NCBI GenBank assembly: GCA_012839095.1 | Contig: DUOA01000151.1 | Coordinates: forward strand, 1-63,623 | Length of the DNA: 63,623 nucleotides | Direction of reading: 5' to 3' | Source: Clostridiales bacterium | Lineage (GTDB): Bacteria; Bacillota; Clostridia; Caldicoprobacterales; DTU083 | Shown: positions 33,941 through 44,240 of the stretch, piece after piece | How positions within the stretch are numbered: position 1 is the stretch's first letter | Layout: each line of letters begins with the position of its first letter | Made by a program: the position numbers and the translations under genes | Notes under the pieces: model-generated | Databases searched by the model: none | The model's input: the letters and a program-made list of their open reading frames with translations, nothing else | What the model was told of the DNA's origin: nothing

Positions 33941-34606
33941 TTGAAATGGATAAATAAATTGGAAATAAAGTACAGACGCTATGCCATCCGTGATCTGATG
34001 GCCTATATTGTCATCCTGAATGCAGTGGTTTTCCTGCTTTACATGTTGATACCCCAAAGCAGGCTGTTTCAAAAATTATCCCTTGACCCGGCTGCAGTCC
34101 TGAGAGGGGAGGTCTGGCGGCTGGTAACCTTCCTTTTCCTTCCCCCCACAACCAGTCCCTTCTGGATTATATTCACCCTCTATTTCTACTATATGGTGGG
34201 CAGCAACCTGGAAAGCCAGTGGGGAAGCTTCAGGTTCAACCTGTATTACCTGGTGGGTGTATTAAGCACCATCGCAGCTTCCTTTTTAAGCTTTGGCACC
34301 GTCTCCAATGAGCATCTGAATCTATCCCTCTTTTTGGCCTTTGCCTACTTATTCCCCAATTTTGAGGTTCTCATATTCTTTATACTGCCCGTAAAGATTA
34401 AGTATCTGGCCTGGCTGAACTGGGCCTTCATTGCCTATTCCCTACTGTTCGGCCCCCTGCCCCGTAAGCTGGCGGCAATTGCTTCAGTGGTAAACTTTTT
34501 CCTCTTCTTCGGACCGGACCTTAAGACCACCATAAAGCTTCGCTGGCAGACCTACAAAAACCGAAAGCGGTTCAGGAACGCCTTTAAGAACAACAATCGC
34601 TGGTAA
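33941..34606 (+). CDS. Rhomboid-fold membrane protein without catalytic residues
   Basis: A 221-residue membrane protein from TTG 33941 (MKWINKLEIKYRRYAIRDLM), with GAGGA ten bases upstream; a GTG at 33932 is the alternative. Six hydrophobic spans follow. The segment LYFYYMVGSNLESQWGSFRF resembles the rhomboid 'W-R/GSxRF' region. The catalytic GxSG of span 4 and the AHxxG of span 6 are absent (that region reads NEHLNLSLFLAFAYLFPNFE). It is likely a non-proteolytic rhomboid relative. Role unknown. Confidence 0.75.
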   Translation: MKWINKLEIKYRRYAIRDLMAYIVILNAVVFLLYMLIPQSRLFQKLSLDPAAVLRGEVWRLVTFLFLPPTTSPFWIIFTLYFYYMVGSNLESQWGSFRFNLYYLVGVLSTIAASFLSFGTVSNEHLNLSLFLAFAYLFPNFEVLIFFILPVKIKYLAWLNWAFIAYSLLFGPLPRKLAAIASVVNFFLFFGPDLKTTIKLRWQTYKNRKRFRNAFKNNNRW

Positions 34607-34640
34607 AGTTATAGAATTATAAGAATCTGTCCGGATTCGA

Positions 34641-35471
34641 TCAGAACAGCATCAGGCTGACTGCCATCACAATCATGCCTGCTACCAGGCCGTAGATGCT
34701 CAGATGATGCTCCCCGTATTCCCGGGCTGTTGGCAGCAGCTGATCAAAGGAAATGAAGACCATGATTCCGCCCACGGCGGCGAAAATAATGCCGAACATA
34801 GCCTCTGTCATGAATTTGGAAAGAATCAGATAACCGACAACGGCTCCCAGGGGCTCTGATATTCCTGATAAAAAGGAATAGAGAAAGGCCTTTTTGCGGC
34901 TGTTTGTAGCATAATATACCGGCATGGAAACTGCTATTCCCTCCGGGATATTGTGAATGGCAATAGCAATGGCAATTCCAATACCCAGACTGGGATCCCT
35001 CAGGGAGGCCATAAAGGTTGCAAATCCTTCCGGAAAGTTATGAATGGCTACAACCAGGGCAGTAAGCAATCCGGTTCGAAGCAGTCTGCCTTTGTTTATC
35101 TGTATCATGTGTTCCGGCAGATCTTCCGGCGCGTCACCGGCCAAGTCCTCCACCTTTCGGGCCTCATGGGGGTTTTCATATTCCGGCACCAGGTTGTCAA
35201 TAAGAGCAATGATGAACATTCCTGCAAAAAAGGCCAGAATGGTAACCCAGGAACCTGTCTTCCATCCCAGTTCCGCTGTCAGAGTTTTTCGGGCTTCAGC
35301 AAAGATTTCCACAAAAGAAATATACACCATCACGCCGGCAGAAAAGCCCAGGGCAACGGACAAAAATTTTGTATTGGTCTTCTTTGTGAAAAATGCAATG
35401 GCACCGCCGATTCCTGTGGAAAGGCCGGCAAACAAGGTCAGACTTAAGGCATACCATACATTAGCATCCAT
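34641..35471 (-). CDS. zupT: ZIP family divalent metal transporter
   Basis: A 276-residue ZIP transporter resembling ZupT. Eight spans are visible. The metal-binding span 4 reads VVAIHNFPEGFATFMAS and span 5 reads AIAIAIHNIPEGIAVSM, the HNxPEG pair that defines the ZupT branch. A hydrophilic loop with DLVPEYENPHEARKVEDL-like sequence lies between spans 3 and 4. It imports zinc, iron or manganese into the cytoplasm. A single gene. Confidence 0.93.
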   Translation of the reverse strand: MDANVWYALSLTLFAGLSTGIGGAIAFFTKKTNTKFLSVALGFSAGVMVYISFVEIFAEARKTLTAELGWKTGSWVTILAFFAGMFIIALIDNLVPEYENPHEARKVEDLAGDAPEDLPEHMIQINKGRLLRTGLLTALVVAIHNFPEGFATFMASLRDPSLGIGIAIAIAIHNIPEGIAVSMPVYYATNSRKKAFLYSFLSGISEPLGAVVGYLILSKFMTEAMFGIIFAAVGGIMVFISFDQLLPTAREYGEHHLSIYGLVAGMIVMAVSLMLF

Positions 35472-35575
35472 ATTTGCATATCCCCCTGATTATTGTACTT
35501 GTTCGATGCTTGCTTGATTTATCTATATGATTATTGATAAACAATTCACTAAAGCAATTAACACAAACCCGCCTG

Positions 35576-36694
<1,119 letters not shown>

Positions 36695-36907
36695 TCAGCC
36701 TTTCTCTCCATTTCATCACTGTTTTTTATCTATGGCCCATATATGGCCTTGATTTCAGAAACATCATCCTTATTTTTTCAGATACCGTCAGTTTCGTCAA
36801 GTAATTTTATAAGCCGGGCTGTTATTCCCCAGCCAACTCTATATATTAATACTATTGAAATTTGTTATCAATTAATAATTATTATTATTTATTTTTTTCC
36901 AGCATTG

Positions 36908-36916
36908 TGTTATACT
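36908..36916 (+). promoter_or_regulatory. Extended -10 promoter of rpsD
   Basis: TGTTATACT is an extended -10 with a T/A-rich upstream region and no clear -35. The 310-bp gap between mnmA and rpsD (36689-36999) is AT-rich up to this point. The ~75-base leader after it may include the site where S4 controls its own mRNA. Confidence 0.5.
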
Positions 36917-36999
36917 AATTTAAGGCTTGCTGGCACGGAAGAAACGAACATGCCCGGATAATGACATGACCGGGAAAGAATAAACGGAGGGATTATTAA

Positions 37000-37581
37000 T
37001 TGGCAAGAAAAAAAGGTCCGCGATTTAAAGTTGCGAGGCGCCTGGGTGAAAATGTATACGGTCACCCAAAAGCCCTGAAAAGAGGCATAAAGAATCACAG
37101 AAAGCTGTCGGAATACGGAATGCAGCTTATGGAAAAGCAAAAACTGAAGGAATATTACGGAGTGCTGGAAAAGCAGATGACCCGCTATGTGGAAAAAGCC
37201 CTGCGCTCTGCGGGCAATACAGGCGACAATCTGGTGCAGTCCCTGGAGTGCAGGCTGGATAATATGGTCTACCGACTGGGATTTGCCTCCAGCCTTAGGC
37301 AGGCCCGTCAGATGGTGGTACACGGGCATATAAGGCTGAACGGAAACAAGGCAGATCGGCCTTCCATGGAGGTCAGACCCGGGGATACAATCTCCCTGAA
37401 AGAGAAGTCTCAGAGCATAGCCTTGTTCCGGGATGCCTTCCTCTCCCATACCCTCAATGTACCCTACCTGGAAAAGGATGAGGAAAGATTTACAGGAGTA
37501 CTCATAAGAAAACCGCTGCGGGAAGAAATTCCGGTTAATGTAAAGGATTCTCTTGTAGTTGAATTTTATTCAAGAAGATAA
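37000..37581 (+). CDS. rpsD: Ribosomal protein S4, zinc-free type
   Basis: A 193-residue S4 starting at TTG behind GGAGGG. The first 45 residues have no Cys, so the zinc knuckle of C+ S4 is absent. The S4 RNA-binding domain is clear (LECRLDNMVYRLGFASSLRQ; ARQMVVHGHIRLNGNK). It is away from the alpha operon where the main rpsD of Clostridia usually lies, so it may be a second, zinc-independent copy used when zinc is low. This cannot be proven without the rest of the genome. Confidence 0.95.
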   Translation: MARKKGPRFKVARRLGENVYGHPKALKRGIKNHRKLSEYGMQLMEKQKLKEYYGVLEKQMTRYVEKALRSAGNTGDNLVQSLECRLDNMVYRLGFASSLRQARQMVVHGHIRLNGNKADRPSMEVRPGDTISLKEKSQSIALFRDAFLSHTLNVPYLEKDEERFTGVLIRKPLREEIPVNVKDSLVVEFYSRR

Positions 37582-37700
37582 AGCTTCAGCCTTTAGCTCA
37601 GCTTGCTGTTTCAGCTTACCTTGTGCGGGGTAATAATTAGTTACAAAAATAGTATATTTTTGTCCGATACCACTCACACTATTAAAAAGGAGGCTGGAGC

Positions 37701-37868
37701 ATGGCTAAGAATATTGAAAGAGCAAAAAGCCAGAAAAAACCGATTGAAAAGCATGATACCGCCGCCTGGGCAAACATCGAGAGCCTGAAACCCGTCTCCC
37801 GTGTTCATCTGCCCAGTGAAGAAGAAGTAAGAAATGCAAAGGATTATGTAGACTCTAACCAGAAATAA
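37701..37868 (+). CDS. DUF3787 family small protein
   Basis: A 55-residue protein that starts at ATG behind AAGGAGG. The segment PIEKHDTAAWANIESLKPVS and the end VRNAKDYVDSNQK match the DUF3787 family of short clostridial proteins with unknown function. It is hydrophilic without signal or membrane span. It lies 119 bp after rpsD and ends at a strong terminator. Confidence 0.85.
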   Translation: MAKNIERAKSQKKPIEKHDTAAWANIESLKPVSRVHLPSEEEVRNAKDYVDSNQK

Positions 37869-37951
37869 TTGATCAGGGATAAACCTGCTTTATGCCAATG
37901 AACGGTGAAACAGTTTTGATAAACATGCAGTAATGAATAATAAAGCCGGTG

Positions 37952-37987
37952 AACAGCAAAAGGACGCGGATGCGTCCTTTTGCTGTT
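37952..37987. terminator. Strong bidirectional terminator
   Basis: A 16-base perfect stem (37952-37967 with 37972-37987) with a four-base loop, between the convergent DUF3787 and flavodiiron genes. T-rich sequence follows on the plus strand. Confidence 0.92.
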
Positions 37988-38006
37988 TTACTGTTTTCCT
38001 CAGGTA

Positions 38007-39206
38007 TCACTCAGTTTTTGAAACGGCAGCCGCTGCCTGCTTTCCATATTCCACGCACTTGGCAATGCTGTCTGCATCCGGATTCCACATAACCCTGATG
38101 CCGTCATCAATGAGCTCCATGCCGCATTCCTTCAGGAGCCCGGTTATCATCTTCACCGATTCCCCGCTCCAGCCGTAGCTTCCGAAAGCTGCTGCCTTTT
38201 TATTCTTAAACTCCAGCCCCCGGATTTCTTCCAGGATGGCGGCAACGGCAGTCAGAATCCCCTTGTTTATGGTGGGTGAACCCACCAATACGGCCTTGGA
38301 TTTGAAAACCTCGGTAATGACATCATTTTTGTCAGAACGGCCTATATTGCAAAGCTTTACGGTTACTTCAGGATCGGCTGCCCGGATGCCGGATGCAATG
38401 GCTTCCGCCATCCGCCTGGTACCGTTCCACATGGTATCGTAGATCAGAGTTATTTGGTTTTCCTGATAATCCCCGGCCCATTCCATATACTTCTCCACAA
38501 TCTGTAAAGGATTGTCCCTCCACAAAATACCGTGACTGGTGCAAATCATGGACAAGGGCAGATTGAGGCTTACAAACTCATTGATTTTTTTCTCTACAAA
38601 GGAGCTGAATGGTGTCAGAATGTTGGCATAATACTTAATTGCCTCCTGATACAGCTCGGCCTGGTCCACCTGATCATTGAACATGAATTCTGTAGCATAG
38701 TGCTGACCGAAGGCATCGTTGCTGAACAGAATCTGTTCTTCTGTCAGATAACAGAACATGGAATCCGGCCAATGCAGCATCCGGGCCTCGATGAAAATCA
38801 GTTCTTTCTTTCCAAGGCTTAACCTATCCCCGGTCTTTACCTCAACAAAGTTCCAGTCCTGATGATAATGACCCTTAAGAGAACGCACTCCGTTCCGGGT
38901 GCAATAAATCGGAGTATCCGGGATCTCCTTCATCAGTTCGGGAAGGGCTCCGCTGTGGTCCACCTCAGCGTGGTTGGCTATGATATAATCAATTTCACTT
39001 AAGTCAATTTCCTTTTTCAGATTCTTCACAAACTCATCGGCAAAGGGCAGCCATACGGTGTCAATCAATGCCACCTTCTCATCCCTTACCAGGTAGGAGT
39101 TGTAGGAAGAACCCCTGTGAGTGGAATATTCCATGCCGTGAAACTCCCGGAGCTCCCAATCCTTCTTCCCAACCCAGGTTACACTCGGACTTAATTTGAT
39201 GCTCAT
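38007..39206 (-). CDS. A-type flavodiiron protein, FprA family
   Basis: A 399-residue protein from ATG 39206 (MSIKLSPSVTWVGKKDWELR), with GGAGGA upstream. The metallo-beta-lactamase-like diiron domain has NHAEVDHSGALPEL near residue 80 with the H-x-E-x-D ligand set. The C-terminal flavodoxin domain begins at ITLIYDTMWNGTRRMAEAI near 255. Flavodiiron proteins reduce O2 to water or NO to N2O with electrons from rubredoxin or ferredoxin, protecting anaerobes. It sits beside nifJ, reading the same way but behind a terminator. Confidence 0.95.
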   Translation of the reverse strand: MSIKLSPSVTWVGKKDWELREFHGMEYSTHRGSSYNSYLVRDEKVALIDTVWLPFADEFVKNLKKEIDLSEIDYIIANHAEVDHSGALPELMKEIPDTPIYCTRNGVRSLKGHYHQDWNFVEVKTGDRLSLGKKELIFIEARMLHWPDSMFCYLTEEQILFSNDAFGQHYATEFMFNDQVDQAELYQEAIKYYANILTPFSSFVEKKINEFVSLNLPLSMICTSHGILWRDNPLQIVEKYMEWAGDYQENQITLIYDTMWNGTRRMAEAIASGIRAADPEVTVKLCNIGRSDKNDVITEVFKSKAVLVGSPTINKGILTAVAAILEEIRGLEFKNKKAAAFGSYGWSGESVKMITGLLKECGMELIDDGIRVMWNPDADSIAKCVEYGKQAAAAVSKTE

Positions 39207-39300
39207 ACCATTCCTCCTCCGTTTTTGTGATTGTTCGGACCCTGTTATGGGTACAGTATAGTATAATTTTGCCAAATATTCAATAAAAGATGACAAAAGA

Positions 39301-39330
39301 GGCTGACGCACAGAAAGTGTGTGCGCAGCC
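39301..39330 (-). terminator. Terminator after nifJ
   Basis: GGCTGACGCACA (39301-39312) can pair with TGTGTGCGCAGCC (39318-39330) with small bulges. TCTTTTGTCATCTTTT follows on the minus strand. Confidence 0.75.
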
Positions 39331-39390
39331 CCTTCAGACTGACAAAATATCAGGAGCATCAATTATAGCAATGCTCTTTTTTACTGAAAA

Positions 39391-42300
39391 TTATTCCTTG
39401 GAATAATCCATCTCTGCCATTCTCTTGTAGTTGGCATATCTTTCCCTGGCATGTTCTTCAGCCAGAGAGAACATCTCATCCGCAATATCCGGGAAGGTGT
39501 TCTTCAGTGAGGTATATCGAACCTCGGAACTTATGAACTTCTGGAAGTCTTCCTTGGGCTCCCTGGAATCCAGCTGGAAGGGGTTCTTGCCCTCTTCCTT
39601 GAGTTCGGGGTTATACCGGTACAGATGCCAGTAGCCGGTGTCAACCGCAAACTTCTCCTGGTTCATGCTGGTGCCCATTCCGGTCCTGATACCGTGGTTA
39701 ATGCAGGGTGAATAAGCAATTATCAGGGAAGGTCCTTTGTAGTTTTCAGCTTCACTGATAGTACGGACGGTGTGGTTCATATTGGCTCCCATGGCAATCT
39801 GGGCTACATAAACATAACCGTAGCTCATAGCCATAGCACCCAGGTCCTTCTTCCTAATCTTCTTGCCGGCAGCTGCAAATTTGGCAACGGCAGCGGTAGG
39901 CGTTGATTTGGAGGATTGCCCGCCGGTGTTGGAGTAAACTTCTGTATCCAGCACCAGTATATTCACGTCATCTCCGGAGGCCAGAACCTGATCCAAACCG
40001 CCGAAGCCGATATCATAAGCCCAGCCGTCTCCTCCGATTATCCATTGGGAGGGCTTGATCAGATAGTCTTTCTTCTCCAGGATTTCCGTTATAATGGGAT
40101 TATTCTTGTCAGCTTCCTTTTCGATGGCATCCAGAACTGCCTTGGAAGCCGCTTTACTCTTTTCACCGTCATTGAAAGCATCCAGCCAGCCCTGGAAGGC
40201 TTCCTTGATGCCCTGGCTGAAATCAGCCTCCAGGGCTTCCTTCATCAGATCGGCAATTTTTTCACGGATTTGCCTTACTCCCAGGAACATGCCGTAACCG
40301 AATTCGGCATTGTCTTCAAAGAGGGAGTTTGCCCAGGTGGGTCCCTTACCCTCACGGTTTACGGTATAGGGAATGGAAGGTGCGCTGGCTCCATAAATGG
40401 AGGAGCAGCCTGTGGCATTGGCAATCATCATTCTGTCGCCAAAGAGCTGGGTCAGCAGTTTGATATAAGGGGTCTCACCGCATCCGGGGCAGGCACCGTG
40501 GAACTCAAACAAGGGAGTTACAAACTGGCTGCCCTTCAGGGTGTTCTTAGCCATTACGCCTTCCTTATCTGTGACAGTGGTTGCAAATTCAGCGTTGTCA
40601 AATTGTAATTCAATCTGCTCTTCAGCATCCTTCATAATGAGGGCCTTCTCCCTGGCAGGGCAGATATCGGCACAGTTGCCGCAGCCTGTGCAGTCCAGGG
40701 GACTGACCTGAATACGGTAATGCAGACCATCCATGCCTCTTCCGACAGGCTTCTTGGTCTCAAAGGTTTCAGGTGCCCTTTGCAGTTCTTCATCATTTAG
40801 CAGGTAAGGCCTGATAACCGCATGGGGGCATACCAGTGAACACTGGTTGCACTGAATACAGTTGTCAATCTGCCATTCAGGCACATTAACGGCAATACCG
40901 CGTTTTTCATAGGCAGTGGTACCCATTGGGAATGTGCCGTCTTCCATCTTAGCTTCCGTAAAGGTGCTGACAGGCAGTTCATCACCTTCAAGTCTGGCCA
41001 TGGGGCGTTGAATTCTGCTTACGAATTCGGGCTCATCCTCCAAAACTGCCGGGGAATCAAGCTGTACGTCCGCCCATTCACCGGGAACATCCACCTTGTG
41101 CAGGGCGTCCAGGCTCATGTCAACGGCCTTGTGGTTCATCTCAACAACCCTGCGGCCCTTTCTGCCATAGGTCTCCTCAATGGAATCCTTCAGGTATTTT
41201 ATTGCATCTTCCAAGGGAATAACCTCTGCCAGTTTGAAGAAAACAGTCTGCATAACCATGTTAATGCGATTTCCCAAACCTACTTCAGAAGCAATTTTAA
41301 TGGCATCTATAACATAGAAGTCCAGTTCCTTTTCAGCAATATCCTTCTTAATCTGAGCAGGCAGCTTTTCATCCAGCTCTTCCACACTCCAGGGACAGTT
41401 CAGAACGAAGGTGCCGCCTTTTTTGATGCCCTTCAGTACATCGGTCTGATGCAGGAAGGAGCGGTTATGACAGGCTATGTAGTCTGCCGAGTATACCAGG
41501 TAGGTGGACTTAATGGGTTTGGTACCGAAACGCAGGTGGGAAACAGTTGTACCGCCGGACTTCTTGCTGTCATAGGAGAAGTACCCTTGAGCAAACAAAT
41601 CTGTATTATCACCGATGATTCGTATGGCTGCCTTATTGGCACCCACCGTGCCGTCCGAGCCAAGACCCCAGAATTTACAGCTGATGGTTCCTTCAGGAGT
41701 GGTATCGACGTATTCAGCTTCCGGCAGGGAAGTATTGGTCACGTCATCCACAATGCCGATGGTGAAGTTGTCCCTGGGCTCATCCTGCATCAGATTGCGG
41801 AAAACGGACAGAATCTGGGAAGGAGTGGTATCCTTGGAGCCCAGGCCGTAGCGTCCGCCCACGATAACAGGCTTCTTCTCCTGCTTGTAGAACACATGCA
41901 GGACATCCTGATAGAGGGGTTCACCAAGGGAACCGGGTTCCTTGGTCCTGTCAAGAACGGCAATCTTTTTGACTGTTTCCGGCAGAACCTTCAGGAAATG
42001 CTCTGCTGAGAAGGGACGATACAGACGAACACGGATGGTGCCCACCTTTTCCCCTCTGGCCAGGAGATAGTCGATGGTCTCATCAATGGTTTCACACACG
42101 GAACCCATTGCAACGACAACGTATTCGGCATCCGGAGCACCGTAATAATCAAAGAGCTGGTAATTGCGCCCTGTTATCCTGGAGATTTCCTCCATATAGC
42201 GTGAGACCACTTCCGGTACTGCCTGGAAGTACTTGTTGGCAGCTTCGCGGCCCTGGAAGTAGATATCCGGATTCTGAGCGGTTCCTCTTACAACCGGCCG

Positions 42301-42933
42301 GTTGGGATTGAGAGCCCGCTGGCGGAATTCATGAATAGCCTGATAGTCTACCAGAGACTTAAGATCCTCATAATCGATGACCTCGATTTTCTGTTCCTCG
42401 TGGGAAGTGCGGAAGCCATCGAAGAAGTGCAGGAAGGGCACTCTGGAGTTTATGGCAGACAAATGAGCAACAGCAGCCAGATCCATTGCCTCCTGCACAC
42501 TGGCGGATGCCAATAGTGCGAAGCCTGTCTGACGGCAGGCCATAACGTCCTGATGATCGCCGAAGATAGACAGGGCATGTGCTGCAATTGCCCTTGCACT
42601 TACGTGAAAGACCGCCGGCAGCAGCTCGCCTGCCATTTTGTACATATTGGGAATCATCAGCAGTAATCCCTGTGAAGCTGTATATGTTGTAGTTAAGGCA
42701 CCGGCAGTAAGAGAACCGTGTACCGCTCCCGCTGCCCCCGCTTCGGACTGCATCTCAACTACCTTAACCTCTTGTCCGAAGATATTCTTTTTCCCATGGG
42801 CGGACCATGCATCAACTTCTTCTGCCATTGTGGAAGAAGGAGTGATGGGATAAATGGCAGCAACATCGGTGAAAGCATATGAAATGTACGCCGCAGCCTG
42901 GTTGCCGTCCATGGTTTTAACCTGTTTCGCCAT
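39391..42933 (-). CDS. nifJ: Pyruvate:ferredoxin (flavodoxin) oxidoreductase
   Basis: A 1180-residue single-chain PFOR. Domain order: the pyrimidine domain (AAAYISYAFTDVAAIYPITP), transketolase C-like domain, gamma domain (GLGSDGTVGANKAAIRIIGD), two 4Fe-4S clusters (CIQCNQCSLVCPHAV; CTGCGNCADICPARE) and the TPP-binding domain (GCPGCGETPYIKLLTQLFGD, then GGDGWAYDIGFGGLDQV). It oxidises pyruvate to acetyl-CoA and CO2 and reduces ferredoxin, the central step of clostridial fermentation. GAGGAGG precedes the ATG. A candidate Rex site lies 46 bp upstream. Confidence 0.98.
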   Translation of the reverse strand: MAKQVKTMDGNQAAAYISYAFTDVAAIYPITPSSTMAEEVDAWSAHGKKNIFGQEVKVVEMQSEAGAAGAVHGSLTAGALTTTYTASQGLLLMIPNMYKMAGELLPAVFHVSARAIAAHALSIFGDHQDVMACRQTGFALLASASVQEAMDLAAVAHLSAINSRVPFLHFFDGFRTSHEEQKIEVIDYEDLKSLVDYQAIHEFRQRALNPNRPVVRGTAQNPDIYFQGREAANKYFQAVPEVVSRYMEEISRITGRNYQLFDYYGAPDAEYVVVAMGSVCETIDETIDYLLARGEKVGTIRVRLYRPFSAEHFLKVLPETVKKIAVLDRTKEPGSLGEPLYQDVLHVFYKQEKKPVIVGGRYGLGSKDTTPSQILSVFRNLMQDEPRDNFTIGIVDDVTNTSLPEAEYVDTTPEGTISCKFWGLGSDGTVGANKAAIRIIGDNTDLFAQGYFSYDSKKSGGTTVSHLRFGTKPIKSTYLVYSADYIACHNRSFLHQTDVLKGIKKGGTFVLNCPWSVEELDEKLPAQIKKDIAEKELDFYVIDAIKIASEVGLGNRINMVMQTVFFKLAEVIPLEDAIKYLKDSIEETYGRKGRRVVEMNHKAVDMSLDALHKVDVPGEWADVQLDSPAVLEDEPEFVSRIQRPMARLEGDELPVSTFTEAKMEDGTFPMGTTAYEKRGIAVNVPEWQIDNCIQCNQCSLVCPHAVIRPYLLNDEELQRAPETFETKKPVGRGMDGLHYRIQVSPLDCTGCGNCADICPAREKALIMKDAEEQIELQFDNAEFATTVTDKEGVMAKNTLKGSQFVTPLFEFHGACPGCGETPYIKLLTQLFGDRMMIANATGCSSIYGASAPSIPYTVNREGKGPTWANSLFEDNAEFGYGMFLGVRQIREKIADLMKEALEADFSQGIKEAFQGWLDAFNDGEKSKAASKAVLDAIEKEADKNNPIITEILEKKDYLIKPSQWIIGGDGWAYDIGFGGLDQVLASGDDVNILVLDTEVYSNTGGQSSKSTPTAAVAKFAAAGKKIRKKDLGAMAMSYGYVYVAQIAMGANMNHTVRTISEAENYKGPSLIIAYSPCINHGIRTGMGTSMNQEKFAVDTGYWHLYRYNPELKEEGKNPFQLDSREPKEDFQKFISSEVRYTSLKNTFPDIADEMFSLAEEHARERYANYKRMAEMDYSKE

Positions 42934-42978
42934 AGCGATTCCTCCTCTTGTAATTTAAGTACTGGATCACATATTAAT

Positions 42979-42996
42979 TTGTGAAATGTTTAACCG
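42979..42996. promoter_or_regulatory. Candidate Rex (redox) operator upstream of nifJ
   Basis: TTGTGAA-ATGT-TTAACCG compared with the Firmicutes Rex consensus TTGTTAA-N4-TTAACAA: one mismatch left, two right. TTAAC-C-GTTAA overlaps its right half. The rest of the 308-bp gap (42934-43241) shows no gene or clear RNA. Confidence 0.4.
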
Positions 42997-43241
42997 TTAA
43001 GCTTGCAAAAGCCCCATATCCTATCGCTCTTACCAGACTCTGATTTTAATTTGGACCCGCCGGATGCTTAAAAGGCCCTTACTGCATCCTGATCGGCAGT
43101 TCCTATATTATCTGTTATGACAGGATTATTCATGCATAGGGCATGACAAACAAGACCTATGCAAAGAGGCTCGTAACTATTCTATCATTTTTTGTACCAT
43201 ATGTATAGGTGAAAATGTAAAAAGCAGTATAACAGGAGAAT

Positions 43242-44123
43242 CTATTCCCCGTATACCCGGTCCACAAAGCTTCTCAGATTTTCCAGCCCTATGGCAATGC
43301 CCTCCAGGGGTTCCTCCATGCCCTCAAATTCTATGGAAAGAATACCGTCATAATTCTTGCCCTTCATTATCTTCAGGCATTGGACAATGGGCACATCTCC
43401 ATGACCAATGACGGCTCCTCTCAGATAGTTGCCGCCCCGGCTGCTGAACCATCCCCTGCCGGGATTGGGCTGATTGCCGGATTTGACATGAAAATCCTTG
43501 GCATGGACATGGAATGCATAGGGCATGAGCCGGCCTACTGCCTTCTCAGGTTCCTCATCCACACAAAGGAAGTTGCCCATGTCAACCAGAAGACCAAAGT
43601 TAGGATGATCCACTGCTGTTACCAGTTTTTCCATCCGCTCGCTGTCCTGGGCAAAGAATCCATGATTCTCCACCATGGTTTTAATACCAAGCTCCGCTGC
43701 ATATTCCGTAACTGCACGACAGCCCTTTGCCAGCCTGGGCAGGACAGCATCAAAGCTTTGAACGCCTTTATAATCGGAAGGGAATCCCCATGCTGCGTCA
43801 TGACGCATGCCGGGGCTGTTCAAAATCCGGGCTACCCGGACCTCTTCCTTCAGCCTCTCAATTTCGGCATCCAAGTCTCCGCCGCACCCGCTTATAAAGT
43901 CTCCTGCTATGGTATAATTGGCAACCTCAATCCCTACCCGCTCACATTCCTCCCTTACCTTTGGCGCAAAGGTGAGAGGCGTCTCCCCTTCCGGCAGGGC
44001 AAAGGTAGAGAATTCAATCACATCAAAACCCATTTCCCTGGCCTTGGATATTACATCCAGCTGTGACATTCTTCCACTGTGCACCAGCTTGCTGAAACTG
44101 TATGAACTGACTCCTATTTTCAT
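43242..44123 (-). CDS. Sugar phosphate isomerase/epimerase family protein
   Basis: A 293-residue xylose-isomerase-like TIM barrel: KIGVSSYSFSKLVHSGRMSQ at the start, KTMVENHGFFAQDSERMEKL, LLVDMGNFLCVDEEPEKAVG and YAFHVHAKDFHVKSG, where Glu, Asp, His and Glu (LSIEFEGMEEPLE) form the metal site. Such enzymes isomerise or epimerise sugars and inositol derivatives; the substrate cannot be told. GAGGAGG precedes the ATG. A promoter (TTTACG, 17 bases, TATATT on the minus strand) lies at 44186-44214, next to the Fur-like box. Confidence 0.88.
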   Translation of the reverse strand: MKIGVSSYSFSKLVHSGRMSQLDVISKAREMGFDVIEFSTFALPEGETPLTFAPKVREECERVGIEVANYTIAGDFISGCGGDLDAEIERLKEEVRVARILNSPGMRHDAAWGFPSDYKGVQSFDAVLPRLAKGCRAVTEYAAELGIKTMVENHGFFAQDSERMEKLVTAVDHPNFGLLVDMGNFLCVDEEPEKAVGRLMPYAFHVHAKDFHVKSGNQPNPGRGWFSSRGGNYLRGAVIGHGDVPIVQCLKIMKGKNYDGILSIEFEGMEEPLEGIAIGLENLRSFVDRVYGE

Positions 44124-44218
44124 GCAAACTACCTCCTCGACTTACTGTCAGATTCAGGTTACACCAGCCAAAGACAGGTGTCAATATATCCTGCCCATAA
44201 AAGCCCGTAAAAAATAAT

Positions 44219-44233
44219 TGAAAATAATTCTCA
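44219..44233. promoter_or_regulatory. Fur-like box
   Basis: TGAAAAT-A-ATTCTCA is a 7-1-7 inverted repeat with one mismatch between halves. It agrees with the Fur consensus TGATAATNATTATCA at 12 of the 14 fixed positions. It lies just upstream of the minus-strand promoter of the sugar isomerase gene and directly before a structured region on the plus strand. The AT-rich sequence means chance cannot be excluded. Confidence 0.45.
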
Positions 44234-44240
44234 ATAAACT

